Positions 19,428-28,318 of a stretch of DNA of 55,905 nucleotides are shown here, one piece after another. Source of the DNA: an uncultured Saprospiraceae bacterium (GTDB taxonomy: Bacteria; Bacteroidota; Bacteroidia; Chitinophagales; Saprospiraceae); NCBI GenBank assembly GCA_937927575.1, contig CALBEE010000095.1, positions 1 to 55,905 of the forward strand, read 5' to 3'. The notes below the pieces were generated by a model. It ran no database searches, was not told the origin of the DNA, and saw nothing but the letters and a program-made list of their open reading frames with translations. Each line of letters starts with the position of its first letter. The first letter of the stretch is position 1. Position numbers and translations under genes: made by a program.

Positions 19428-20297
19428 ATGAAAAAATTTTTCTTTTGTGTAGGGGCCCAAAAAGCAGGAACTACATTTTTGTACAAATGTTTGAAGGAAC
19501 ATGAAGGAGTTTCACTAACTCCGATTAAGGAATTGCACTATTTTGATGAACTTGAGGCGATAAGGAATAGAAAATTTCCTTTGAATAAAATTGCTGGTCC
19601 ATATTTCATTAAGAAAAGAATTAAACTGTTAAGGAAGGCATTAAACGATGCGAGTTTAAGTAAAGAACAAAAAAAATGGGTTTTTCAATATTGTCTTTTG
19701 CGTAGAGAAACGTCAAAAGTACATAAGTACAAATGGCTTTTGAATAAAGCTAGAAAAGGTACGGCCTTAGTTGGCGATTTAACTCCGGATTATACAATTT
19801 TAGATCTCGAGACTCTCAAACTCATTAAAGAACATTTCAGAGATGCAAGAATGATTTTAATTTTGCGAAATCCAGTTCAAAGAGATTGGTCCCAATATAA
19901 AATGCATATGCAACATGAATTTGGCAATAATGTTACCGAGGATATTATACTCAATTATGCACGTTCCAAAGTAACTGATAAAATTAATCAAAGAAGTAAT
20001 TACCCAAGAATAATAAGTAGATATAAATCAATTTTTGGAGATAATCTTAAAATATTTTTATACGACAATTTAAGAAAAGATCCACTTAAGTTTGTTAATA
20101 AAGTATTAGATGAACTTGATCTGGCTCACTTTGAAAATATTGAAAAATCAATACCTAATAAGGGTCTATCGGTTAAAATGCCAAAAGATATCGAGTCGAA
20201 ACTCAAAAGGTTATATTATGATTTGATCGAGGATACAAGTGAGCTCTTGGAAAATAAGAAACAGAAAATGCAGGTGAAAAGTTGGAACGATCATTAG
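19428..20297 (+). CDS. Sulfotransferase domain protein
   Basis: A 289-residue PAPS-dependent sulfotransferase-like protein. The 5'-phosphosulfate-binding loop is GAQKAGTTFLY (residues 9-19). The 3'-phosphate-binding region is LILRNPVQRDWSQYKMH. KELHYFD near residue 36 fits the carbohydrate sulfotransferase arrangement, as does YKSIFGDNLKIFLYDNL, which resembles the region after the PB loop. It probably sulfates a sugar of the repeat unit before export. It is linked in the same locus to the APS-forming pair cysD-cysN. The flippase gene starts directly after its stop codon, which suggests coupling. Confidence 0.88.
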   Translation: MKKFFFCVGAQKAGTTFLYKCLKEHEGVSLTPIKELHYFDELEAIRNRKFPLNKIAGPYFIKKRIKLLRKALNDASLSKEQKKWVFQYCLLRRETSKVHKYKWLLNKARKGTALVGDLTPDYTILDLETLKLIKEHFRDARMILILRNPVQRDWSQYKMHMQHEFGNNVTEDIILNYARSKVTDKINQRSNYPRIISRYKSIFGDNLKIFLYDNLRKDPLKFVNKVLDELDLAHFENIEKSIPNKGLSVKMPKDIESKLKRLYYDLIEDTSELLENKKQKMQVKSWNDH

Positions 20298-21740
20298 ATG
20301 AATAATAAGGTATTCACTAGTTTGGTCTGGACCTTTACTGAGAAATTTGGAAGTTTTTTTTTAAGGTTGACTACACAGATGGTTCTTGCGAGAATTCTTC
20401 TTCCTTATGATTTTGGACTTATTGCAATGATTTCAATTTTTACAGGTATTGCTACTTCTTTGGTTAACGGAGGAATGAGTCAATCTTTAATTAGAATTAA
20501 AGATATCAGCGATAAAGATTATTCTGCTGTATTTTTCATGAATGTTGTCATCGCAGTGTTTTTGTATTGTTTGTTGTTTTTTTTTTCAAATAACATAGCG
20601 AATTTTTATAATGAGCCAAGGCTTGAGCTTATTGTAAAAATTTACATGCTTTCATTGATAATCACAAGTTTTGCTTTAGTTCATATTGCTGACCTAAACA
20701 GAAATTTGAATTTTAAAAGACAAACAATAATAGAGTTAATTAGTGTTGTTATTAGTAGTATTATTTCAGTTGTGTTGGCGTGTATGGGTTTTGGTGTATG
20801 GTGTTTGGTGTATGGTAATCTAAGTTATGCCTTTATTCGTATGATTGCCTTCTGGATCCAATCCAATTGGACGCCTAGACTTAATTTTACTTCAGTACAT
20901 ATGTTGAGGCATCAAAAATTTGGTATCAATTTGAGTATTAATGCAGTTTTAAGTGGGTTGTTTAATAATATTTTTCAGACAGTAATAGGGAAATATTATT
21001 CAGCTTCAACACTAGGCTACTATTCTCAGGCAAAAAATTTGCAACAAATTCTTCTCAATACTTTTACTCAAACGATTCAAAAAGTAACTTATCCGTTTTA
21101 TGCTAAATTGGAAAGTAATGATGATTTAGTTAGAGCATATAAACAAACATTGAAAGCGACTATTGTTGTAATTGCTTTGGCGATGTTTTTCCTTTCTATA
21201 AATGGAGATCACATAGTATTGACAGTGTTATCTGATAAATGGTATGCTTCAATTGCGTTTTTTAAGTTGCTGTGTATCGCAGGAATATTATATCCTATAA
21301 ATGCATATAGTATAAACATATTCTTAGTGAAAAACAGAACAGACTTAAACTTGAAATCAAGTATTGCAAAAAAGACAATCATAGTGGGTATTTTATTTGT
21401 TACAATTCCACTTGGAATTAAAGCTATGATTATTGGACAAATAGTACAATCAATCACCTCGTTTTTGATTAATGGTTATTTGGTTGGAAGACTCACTGGT
21501 TTCAGAATTTGGAACCAAATAAAGATTATTGGAAAGTACGTCTTAATTAGTCTTATAATTGCTATTGGAATCTATTTTTTAAAGTCAAATGTTGAAGCTT
21601 ATCTTCAAAATAGTATTTTAATTCTTATCATTTTATTTGTTGTTCATTCGGCTATTCATTTTACAATTATATCGCTGTTTGGATTTAATATTGTAGAAAT
21701 GATTATTAATATGAAAAAGGATCTTAAACCTGCAAAGTAA
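20298..21740 (+). CDS. Polysaccharide flippase, WzxC-like (flippase 2)
   Basis: A 480-residue integral membrane protein with about 12-14 hydrophobic segments. The N-terminal half shows the lipopolysaccharide/colanic-acid exporter pattern: a tryptophan-containing first helix, LARILLPYDFGLIAMISIF, then NGGMSQSLIRI. GYYSQAKNLQQI and TYPFYAKLESNDD in the middle are typical of WzxC-type transporters. It should flip a lipid-linked oligosaccharide. Its start follows the sulfotransferase stop with no gap, and its stop overlaps the next start by one base, so a three-gene unit of sulfotransferase, flippase and aminotransferase is likely. Confidence 0.9.
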   Translation: MNNKVFTSLVWTFTEKFGSFFLRLTTQMVLARILLPYDFGLIAMISIFTGIATSLVNGGMSQSLIRIKDISDKDYSAVFFMNVVIAVFLYCLLFFFSNNIANFYNEPRLELIVKIYMLSLIITSFALVHIADLNRNLNFKRQTIIELISVVISSIISVVLACMGFGVWCLVYGNLSYAFIRMIAFWIQSNWTPRLNFTSVHMLRHQKFGINLSINAVLSGLFNNIFQTVIGKYYSASTLGYYSQAKNLQQILLNTFTQTIQKVTYPFYAKLESNDDLVRAYKQTLKATIVVIALAMFFLSINGDHIVLTVLSDKWYASIAFFKLLCIAGILYPINAYSINIFLVKNRTDLNLKSSIAKKTIIVGILFVTIPLGIKAMIIGQIVQSITSFLINGYLVGRLTGFRIWNQIKIIGKYVLISLIIAIGIYFLKSNVEAYLQNSILILIILFVVHSAIHFTIISLFGFNIVEMIINMKKDLKPAK

Positions 21741-22813
21741 TGAGAATAAACGTAACTAAGCCATTTTTCCCACCCATAGAAGAATACCAAAATTATCTTC
21801 AAGAAATATGGGATAACTCTTGGCTTACCAATCGAGGTCCTCTTATCAAACGATTAGAGGACAAGCTGTCTTCACGAATGGGACTTAAGTATTTGGTATG
21901 TACTACAAATGGAACACTACCGATACAGATTGCTATAAAAGCATTGGAGTTGAAGGGTGAAATTATTACTACTCCGTTTTCTTATGTGGCAACTACTTCA
22001 TCCATTTGCTGGGAAGGATGTACACCTGTTTTTGTGGACATTGATGATTCGCTTACTATCGATCCTGCTTTAATTGAAGAAAAAATTACTGAGAGCACTT
22101 CTGCCATTTTGGCTACTCATGTATTTGGTAATCCTTGTGATGTGGTTGCCATTGATGCCATTGCCAAAAAGTACGACCTCAAAGTAATATATGATGCAGC
22201 TCATTGTTTTGATGTAGAATATAAAGGACAAAGTATTTTGAATTATGGAGATGTAAGTACGGTTAGCTTTCATGCTACAAAATTATTTCATACTGGAGAA
22301 GGTGGATGTTGGGTAACTAGTGACCGAGAACTACATGATAAATTGTATTACCATCATAATTTTGGTCATTTTGGTAAGGAAAATTTTCATGGAATTGGAA
22401 TCAATGCTAAAATGAGTGAATTGCAAGCTGCGATGGGATTAGCCGTATTAACTCATATTGATTCGATCAAATCAGAAAGACAAAGATGTGTAGAATATTA
22501 TTCTAAAAATTTATCAAATAAAGTTGGTGTTTTGGAACTTAGGAAGGAAACGAAACCTAATTATCATTACTATCCAGTAATCTTTAGTGATGAAGCTACG
22601 CTTTTAAGAGTTCAAAAAGTATTGGCTGATCAATTAATTTATCCAAGGAGATATTTTTATCCAAGTCTCGATAATCTACCTTATACTACGAATGATGGAT
22701 CATGTCCGGTAAGTAATGATATTTCTTCTAGAATAATGTGCTTGCCACTTTATCATGACTTAGGAACTAAAGACCAGGAGAGAATTGTTGGATTTATTAA
22801 TAAATCTTTATAA
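21740..22813 (+). CDS. DegT/DnrJ/EryC1/StrS aminotransferase, VioA-like
   Basis: A 357-residue PLP enzyme. The Schiff-base lysine is Lys181 in SFHATKLFHTGEGG, and Asp152 lies in YDAAHCFDV. Motifs such as NSWLTNRGPLI and CTTNGTLPIQIA match aminotransferases that install a 4-amino group on dTDP-4-keto-6-deoxyglucose (VioA group). RmlA upstream, two acyltransferases just downstream and a WecF-like GT56 at 24548 support a dTDP-4-acylamido-4,6-dideoxyhexose pathway. The exact stereochemistry (quinovosamine-4 or fucosamine-4 type) cannot be read from the sequence. Confidence 0.82.
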   Translation: MRINVTKPFFPPIEEYQNYLQEIWDNSWLTNRGPLIKRLEDKLSSRMGLKYLVCTTNGTLPIQIAIKALELKGEIITTPFSYVATTSSICWEGCTPVFVDIDDSLTIDPALIEEKITESTSAILATHVFGNPCDVVAIDAIAKKYDLKVIYDAAHCFDVEYKGQSILNYGDVSTVSFHATKLFHTGEGGCWVTSDRELHDKLYYHHNFGHFGKENFHGIGINAKMSELQAAMGLAVLTHIDSIKSERQRCVEYYSKNLSNKVGVLELRKETKPNYHYYPVIFSDEATLLRVQKVLADQLIYPRRYFYPSLDNLPYTTNDGSCPVSNDISSRIMCLPLYHDLGTKDQERIVGFINKSL

Positions 22814-22847
22814 TTTAAATTTTCAGATACTTAATAGCTGCGAATAA

Positions 22848-23804
22848 GTGAAAACGATTTCTTCTAAAGATATCCTAACGTTCCTTAATGATAAGGAAAT
22901 ACTATTTGAGTGTGATCACGAATTAGAAGATAATTACATTCTCGCGTCGATTTTTATACCTGTAGAAAAAGGATTTTATTTTTTTGTCGGTGATAAAGTT
23001 CCTAGTAATATTTCAAATTCAGTTCTGTTACTAAACAAAGACAACTACGAAATATTGTCAAACAATAACATTGGTATTTATTTGCTGAATGAAGATCCCC
23101 AAAGAGTATTTTATAGGTTTCTAATATCACTATTTAGAACTGAAGCAAATGGTATAATTGCTTCGACAGCAATTATACATCCAGAGGCTACGATTGGTAA
23201 AAATGTACAGATAGATCATTTTACAGTGGTGGAAAAAGCAACGATCAAGGACAATGTAATTATTAAGAGTCATTGTTATATTCATGATAATTCATCGATT
23301 AGTGAAAATGTAACTATTGAAAATCACTCCATTATTGGGTCTCAAGGTGTAGCCTGGATTTGGAACAAGGACGAAACTGAAAAAATTGTACAAACACAAA
23401 TTGGTGGAGTCGAAATTGGTAAAAACTCTTTTCTTGGTGCAAATACGATCGTGGTGAGAGGCTCACTTAATGAAAATACAATAATTGGAAATAATACTTT
23501 ATTAGCGCCAGGATGCCGATTGGGACATGGGACTCAAATTGGTGATTATGTACACTTCGCAAATAATGTTGTCACTGGAGGAAATGTGAAAATTGAAGAC
23601 TATACATTTGTGGGATCTGGAGCGATTTTCAGACCGAAAGTGAAAGTGGATGAAAGAACTATAGTGGGATCTGGAGCAGTCATTGTAAAAAATACCACAG
23701 AAGCGGGTAAAACACTTGTTGGCATTCCTGCAAAAGAGAAAAAAACGAAGGCGCATCCTTCTGGTATGCCTAAGCCTAAATCGAAGCGAAAAAATAATTC
23801 TTAA
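22848..23804 (+). CDS. LpxD-like left-handed beta-helix acyltransferase
   Basis: A 318-residue protein with an N-terminal globular domain (about 1-95) followed by many hexapeptide repeats from TAIIHPEATIGKNVQI to VDERTIVGSGAVIV, then a Lys-rich tail. The layout resembles LpxD and related N-acyltransferases. The segment ANNVVTGG occupies the position where LpxD has AHxVxIAG, so the catalytic histidine may be replaced by Asn; this alignment is by eye. It probably acylates the 4-amino sugar made by the upstream aminotransferase, but another acceptor is possible. The start is GTG; no in-frame ATG precedes the domain. Confidence 0.72.
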   Translation: MKTISSKDILTFLNDKEILFECDHELEDNYILASIFIPVEKGFYFFVGDKVPSNISNSVLLLNKDNYEILSNNNIGIYLLNEDPQRVFYRFLISLFRTEANGIIASTAIIHPEATIGKNVQIDHFTVVEKATIKDNVIIKSHCYIHDNSSISENVTIENHSIIGSQGVAWIWNKDETEKIVQTQIGGVEIGKNSFLGANTIVVRGSLNENTIIGNNTLLAPGCRLGHGTQIGDYVHFANNVVTGGNVKIEDYTFVGSGAIFRPKVKVDERTIVGSGAVIVKNTTEAGKTLVGIPAKEKKTKAHPSGMPKPKSKRKNNS

Positions 23805-23819
23805 TATAAATAAATAGTA

Positions 23820-24296
23820 ATGATTTCAGAAAAAGCAATAATTGGAGAAAATGTTAAGATTGGCCAATATGTATTAATCGAAGAAGGTGTTGTTATTGGA
23901 GACAATACCGTAATTAGAAATTTTGTAGAACTTAGAAAAAACACTATTATTGGAAATGACTGTTACATAGATTCAAGAGTCTCAACATCAGGCAATTGTG
24001 AAATTGGTAATAATGTTACTTTGAGATATGATACAATAATAGCACGTGGATGTAAAATAGGAGATAATTCATACATCTGTCCAAGAGTAATGACTAACAA
24101 TTTAGATAGTGGAGGAGATCAAATTGGAGGAGCACATGTTGGAAAGAACTGTTTTATTTCAACTAATACAGTTTTACATCACGGGATTAAAATTGGTGAT
24201 AATTCTGTTGTAGGGGCAATGGCTTTTGTTAATAAGGATATTCCCAATGATGAAATTTGGTTAGGTGCTCCAGCTAAGTTCTTTAAGAGTAAATAG
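23820..24296 (+). CDS. Hexapeptide-repeat acyltransferase
   Basis: A 158-residue protein made almost entirely of left-handed beta-helix hexapeptide repeats (AIIGENVKIG, TIIGNDCYID, CKIGDNSYIC, IKIGDNSVVG), ending in WLGAPAKFF, the usual final turn of small acetyltransferases. A candidate acceptor-site histidine pair lies in VLHHGIKIGD. It likely forms a trimer and transfers an acyl group from a CoA or ACP thioester to a nucleotide sugar. It is 15 bases after the LpxD-like gene. Which of the two acts on the dTDP-4-amino sugar cannot be decided. Confidence 0.75.
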   Translation: MISEKAIIGENVKIGQYVLIEEGVVIGDNTVIRNFVELRKNTIIGNDCYIDSRVSTSGNCEIGNNVTLRYDTIIARGCKIGDNSYICPRVMTNNLDSGGDQIGGAHVGKNCFISTNTVLHHGIKIGDNSVVGAMAFVNKDIPNDEIWLGAPAKFFKSK

Positions 24297-24358
24297 TATG
24301 TTGAGGCTTGTGAAATTGATTTAAAATGTTAATCGATTTCATATAGCTATTTAGATCA

Positions 24359-24511
24359 TTGAAAAAGAAATCAACTTTTTACAGGGTTTCGACTTCAAAT
24401 ACCTCACAACATATGATTGCTACTTGTGTTTTTTTACTGCGAATACTTTTCAATTTTGCACAAATTTTTGTTCGAAAAAATATCCATTTCACAAGACAGG
24501 CCGAAATTTAG
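24359..24511 (+). CDS. Possible 50-residue ORF in a 251-base gap
   Basis: A TTG-started frame of 50 codons occupies the middle of the otherwise empty gap between two gene blocks. It begins with a basic stretch (KKKSTFYRVS) and has one hydrophobic segment (MIATCVFLLRILFNFA). No family is recognised. It may be a remnant of a lost membrane or glycosyltransferase gene, which would fit a recombination junction, or it may be chance in AT-rich DNA. No promoter or terminator was convincing in this gap. Confidence 0.15.
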   Translation: MKKKSTFYRVSTSNTSQHMIATCVFLLRILFNFAQIFVRKNIHFTRQAEI

Positions 24512-24547
24512 AGAATGATCAATGCCAAACGGAGGAATTAGTATTTT

Positions 24548-25681
24548 ATGAAAAGATCAGAAAGAAAGGTTGTTCATTTTCATTTGATTGATACGAATAG
24601 TTTCATATTTGAGACGTATGATCAGTTTTCAGCTTTAAACGAAGAGGTATATTTTATTGTATTTGGCAGGAGTAATAAGAACTTCACAGAAAAAATTCTA
24701 GCACTGGATAATGTGATATTATCTGAAGATTTTGATGCAAATAGTATACTAGATCCCTCTGATGACTTGAAAGTGTTTTTTCATTTTTTAAACCTTAACA
24801 AAACTAAGTGGTTTAATAGCATGTTTAGAAAACATAAGAATGAACTATATTGGGTGTTTTATGGAGCTGATCTTCACACACCGCTGGAACGAATTAAAAA
24901 AATATCATATACAGAAACGGAAACTAGAAAAGGAATATTGAACTCTTTTCAACAATCGATTAAGGATTACTTATTCAAAATTTACTGGAGACCAGTTTCA
25001 AAATTGATCAAAGAAATAAATTGGTTTTGCTTTTGGAACAAATATGAATACGATTTATTAAAGCAACATTTTGAAACTAAATGCAATTTTAAATATTTTA
25101 GATATTTTACGGGATTTAAAGAGGTAAACATCGAGTTGAATCAATTCAATAATGATAAAAAAATTATTCTCATAAATCACTCAGGATCTAAAACTGGAAA
25201 TCATATAAGCCTCATAAAAAAATTGGAAAAATTAATTGTGAATCATGATGATTACCGATTATTATTACCTCTAAATTATGGAGAGGTGACCTATATTCAA
25301 GAAATTAAACATTTGGTGTCTAATTCTCTTTTCAAACACTACGAATTTCTACAGCATAGAATGCCCAAAGATGAATATTTTGCAAAGTTAGCAAACGCTA
25401 CGATTGCGGTGTATGGATACTACAGGCAAGAGGGTGCTGGCAATATTAATAGTTTATTAAATACAAGAGTACAGATTTTTCTAAGTAGTAAGAATGTACA
25501 TAGACAGCATTTGCTTGATGTAGGTTATAAAGTCTCAGAACTTGAGTCTTTGAGTGTGGAGAAGAATATACATAAACTAACTGCTGAGGATTATTTACAC
25601 AATTGTCAGCTGTACAACATTGAGTTTTCAGCAAATGAAAAAAGGAAAGTGTTTTCTAATTTGGTAAATATTACAACGTAG
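24548..25681 (+). CDS. GT56 (WecF-like) 4-acetamido-4,6-dideoxyhexose transferase
   Basis: A 377-residue protein that fits the WecF/GT56 pattern. The N terminus has VVHFHLIDTNSFI and the middle WVFYGADLHTP. The C-terminal domain shows LINHSGSKTGNHI, LLPLNYGEVTYI, MPKDEYFAKLANATIAVYG and YRQEGAGNINSLL. Characterised WecF transfers Fuc4NAc from a dTDP donor to the lipid-linked intermediate of enterobacterial common antigen. The upstream RmlA, VioA-like aminotransferase and acyltransferases could make such a dTDP-4-amido sugar, so donor and transferase are encoded together. The family call is by motif order, not by search. Confidence 0.8.
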   Translation: MKRSERKVVHFHLIDTNSFIFETYDQFSALNEEVYFIVFGRSNKNFTEKILALDNVILSEDFDANSILDPSDDLKVFFHFLNLNKTKWFNSMFRKHKNELYWVFYGADLHTPLERIKKISYTETETRKGILNSFQQSIKDYLFKIYWRPVSKLIKEINWFCFWNKYEYDLLKQHFETKCNFKYFRYFTGFKEVNIELNQFNNDKKIILINHSGSKTGNHISLIKKLEKLIVNHDDYRLLLPLNYGEVTYIQEIKHLVSNSLFKHYEFLQHRMPKDEYFAKLANATIAVYGYYRQEGAGNINSLLNTRVQIFLSSKNVHRQHLLDVGYKVSELESLSVEKNIHKLTAEDYLHNCQLYNIEFSANEKRKVFSNLVNITT

Positions 25682-25727
25682 TATAAGATGACTTTTTTGG
25701 ATATAGTAAACATATATAGATTAATTA

Positions 25728-27164
25728 ATGCTGTTTAATTCTATAGATTTTGCGTTCTTTCTTCCGCTGATATTTGTTTTATATTGGTTCGTAGTGAGTA
25801 GAAATCTTAAGCTTCAAAATACACTTATTCTTGCAGCAAGTTATTTGTTCTATGGATGGTGGGATTGGAGATTTATCTCTTTGATTGCGTTTAGTACTTT
25901 GGTAGATTTTGCAATAGGTTTATCATTAAAGAAAAGTGAAAGTAATCAAAAAAGAAAAATACTCCTTTGGCTCAGTTTGTTGGTGAATTTGGGGTTTTTA
26001 GGAATATTTAAGTACTATAATTTTTTTGTTGAAAGTTTTGTCTCTGCATTCTCCTTTTTTGGTCAAGATATTCAGGCAAACACTCTAAATATTATATTGC
26101 CAGTAGGAATAAGTTTTTATACCTTTCAAACGCTAAGTTATACGATTGATGTATATAAGAGAAAGTTGGAGCCTTCATCTGATCTTGTCGCTTTCGCGGC
26201 ATTTGTGAGCTTCTTTCCACAGCTCGTGGCTGGGCCAATTGAAAGAGCTAAAAACCTGCTGCCTCAATTCTATAAGAAACGTGTTTTTAATTATTCTGCT
26301 GCTTCAGATGGTATGAAGCAGATTCTTTGGGGTTTATTTAAAAAAGTTGTAATTGCTGATAATTGTGCTGAATATGCAGATTTAATCTTCAACAATTCCG
26401 AGGTTTATTCAGGAAGTACTTTAGTACTTGGAGCTGTTTTTTTTGCTTTTCAAATTTATGGTGACTTTTCAGGATACTCGGATATAGCGATAGGAACTGC
26501 CAGACTGTTTGGATTTGATTTGAAACAAAATTTTGCTTTTCCATATTTTTCTAGAGATATAGCTGAGTTCTGGCGAAGATGGCACATTTCATTATCTACA
26601 TGGTTTAGAGACTATCTTTATATACCTCTTGGTGGTAGCAGAGGAGGTACAACTATGAAGATTCGTAATACCTTTATTATTTTTGTGGTCAGTGGTTTCT
26701 GGCATGGAGCAAATTGGACATTTATAGTTTGGGGTTTACTAAATGCAATATACTTTCTTCCTTTACTTCTTTTTAATAGAAATAGGCAGAACATGGACAT
26801 AGTGGCACAAGAGAGTTTCTTACCTAATCTAAAGGAACTTGTAATGATGTTTACAACTTTTTGTTTGACAGTGTTTGCTTGGATCTTCTTCCGAGCAGAA
26901 GATTTGAAACACGCATTTCAATATATTGGAGATATATTTGATACTAGTATTTTTAGTATTCCAGAAGTTTTACCGAAAGTTGTAGTTCTGTTCATCATAA
27001 TCTTGATCTGTACAGAATGGGTTAATAAAGATAAACAACATGGACTTCAGTTTGAAGGTTCTAGAATATCTATTTTTTTGAAGTGGTTTATTTATATTTT
27101 GTATGCTTTATTGATAGCCTTTTTCTTTGGAAAGGGAAGTACTTTTATTTATTTTCAATTCTAG
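25728..27164 (+). CDS. MBOAT O-acyltransferase, AlgI-like
   Basis: A 478-residue polytopic protein. It starts with FNSIDFAFFLPLIFVLYW and YLFYGWWDW, then shows ILPVGISFYTFQTLSY, FFPQLVAGPIERA, FWRRWHISLSTWFRDYLYIP and the MBOAT catalytic His326 in SGFWHGANWT. AlgI-type proteins carry acyl groups, usually acetyl, across the inner membrane for O-acylation of periplasmic polysaccharide. The next gene encodes an SGNH-fold partner, as expected for a two-protein O-acetylation system. It is not DltB of teichoic acid synthesis, given the Gram-negative context. Confidence 0.93.
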   Translation: MLFNSIDFAFFLPLIFVLYWFVVSRNLKLQNTLILAASYLFYGWWDWRFISLIAFSTLVDFAIGLSLKKSESNQKRKILLWLSLLVNLGFLGIFKYYNFFVESFVSAFSFFGQDIQANTLNIILPVGISFYTFQTLSYTIDVYKRKLEPSSDLVAFAAFVSFFPQLVAGPIERAKNLLPQFYKKRVFNYSAASDGMKQILWGLFKKVVIADNCAEYADLIFNNSEVYSGSTLVLGAVFFAFQIYGDFSGYSDIAIGTARLFGFDLKQNFAFPYFSRDIAEFWRRWHISLSTWFRDYLYIPLGGSRGGTTMKIRNTFIIFVVSGFWHGANWTFIVWGLLNAIYFLPLLLFNRNRQNMDIVAQESFLPNLKELVMMFTTFCLTVFAWIFFRAEDLKHAFQYIGDIFDTSIFSIPEVLPKVVVLFIIILICTEWVNKDKQHGLQFEGSRISIFLKWFIYILYALLIAFFFGKGSTFIYFQF

Positions 27165-27166
27165 TC

Positions 27167-28216
27167 ATGAAACGGTTTTTGTTAAAAGTATTATTTAGTG
27201 TTGCCTTATACTTAGCTGTAAGTTTCACTATTTCGATTTTCACTCCTTATCACTGGGGTAATCCTTGGTTTAGCACGAAAATAAAATACTTGGAGGAGAT
27301 AAATGAGAATAATTATAATGTTTTCTTTTTTGGATCAAGTCTAGTATATAGACAGATTAATTCAAGAGTATTTGACGATTATATAAATAATTCAAACCAA
27401 ATAGTAAGTAATTCATTTAACCTTGGGGCTCCTGCAACTTATACGCCACAGTCTTATTATCTTTTAAGAAATTTTCTTAATTCGGAAATTTCGAATAATT
27501 TGGAGTATTGTTTTGTTGAATTAAGAGAAATTGACCTACTCGGTGATTATTTTCTTCATCAAGAAAGGAGCACTTACTGGCAAAATTTCGATGATTTGAA
27601 ATTCGTTTTTAAATCATTGAATTCAAATATAAGATTAGGAATGCTCACTAAAATTCATTCATATAGGAATTATTTAATATCATATTTCGAAAATACTTTT
27701 CGTTTAGGACATTTTGGAAAGCAGATGTTGAATTCAGATTATTATAACAAAAAATATATTGGAGAAAACGGTTTCTTACCCCTTGAGACGCATCTTCAAA
27801 TAACAGATGATATATCGATCAAAGAGAGATTGATTCAAAGACAGAATTCGATTTTGGAGGATTCAGAATTAATTCCAACAAGAATTTCACAGATAAAAAA
27901 TGAACTTAATTCCAAGAGAAATTATTACGATGAGATCCATCTTGAAGCTATAAGAAGTATGCTAAAGGATTCTGAACAAAAGGGAATTCATCTCATTTTT
28001 GTTGTTTCTCCTAGAAATAATATTACTATGGAATTAATTAATCTTAGCGATAAAATTCCTCGAGAACACCTAATAGATATGTCTAATCCAGATAAATATC
28101 CTTCACTTTATGAATTTGAGAATTCTTTTGATGTGGCTCACTTGAACAATAAAGGATCCGAAATTTATTCAAAGTTATTAGCGAGAGAGTTTGAAACAAT
28201 ATTAGCCAATAATTAA
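27167..28216 (+). CDS. SGNH-like protein, periplasmic partner of the MBOAT acyltransferase
   Basis: A 349-residue protein with an N-terminal signal anchor (RFLLKVLFSVALYLAVSF), then FFFGSSLVYRQIN (block I serine, likely Ser58). Asp322 and His325 in SFDVAHLNNKG form the C-terminal D-x2-H motif, so the SGNH catalytic triad appears complete. Such proteins (AlgJ/AlgX or DltD-like arrangement) complete transfer of the acyl group delivered by the MBOAT protein to the polymer. An upstream TTG frame start at 27083 lies inside the preceding gene and is rejected. The ATG follows the MBOAT stop by 2 bases. Confidence 0.8.
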   Translation: MKRFLLKVLFSVALYLAVSFTISIFTPYHWGNPWFSTKIKYLEEINENNYNVFFFGSSLVYRQINSRVFDDYINNSNQIVSNSFNLGAPATYTPQSYYLLRNFLNSEISNNLEYCFVELREIDLLGDYFLHQERSTYWQNFDDLKFVFKSLNSNIRLGMLTKIHSYRNYLISYFENTFRLGHFGKQMLNSDYYNKKYIGENGFLPLETHLQITDDISIKERLIQRQNSILEDSELIPTRISQIKNELNSKRNYYDEIHLEAIRSMLKDSEQKGIHLIFVVSPRNNITMELINLSDKIPREHLIDMSNPDKYPSLYEFENSFDVAHLNNKGSEIYSKLLAREFETILANN

Positions 28217-28318
28217 ATTCCTATTGGCTAGATTATAATTAATAGTAATTTTTGCAGGGAAGCAAATTGTTCAAGTATTTTATTAACATAGGAGTAAAAA
28301 TATATTGGTATTATTAGG

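Noticed and set aside
27083-27166. Upstream TTG start for the SGNH protein
   Set aside because: It lies inside the MBOAT gene. The ATG at 27167 gives a clean signal anchor and a 2-base spacing.
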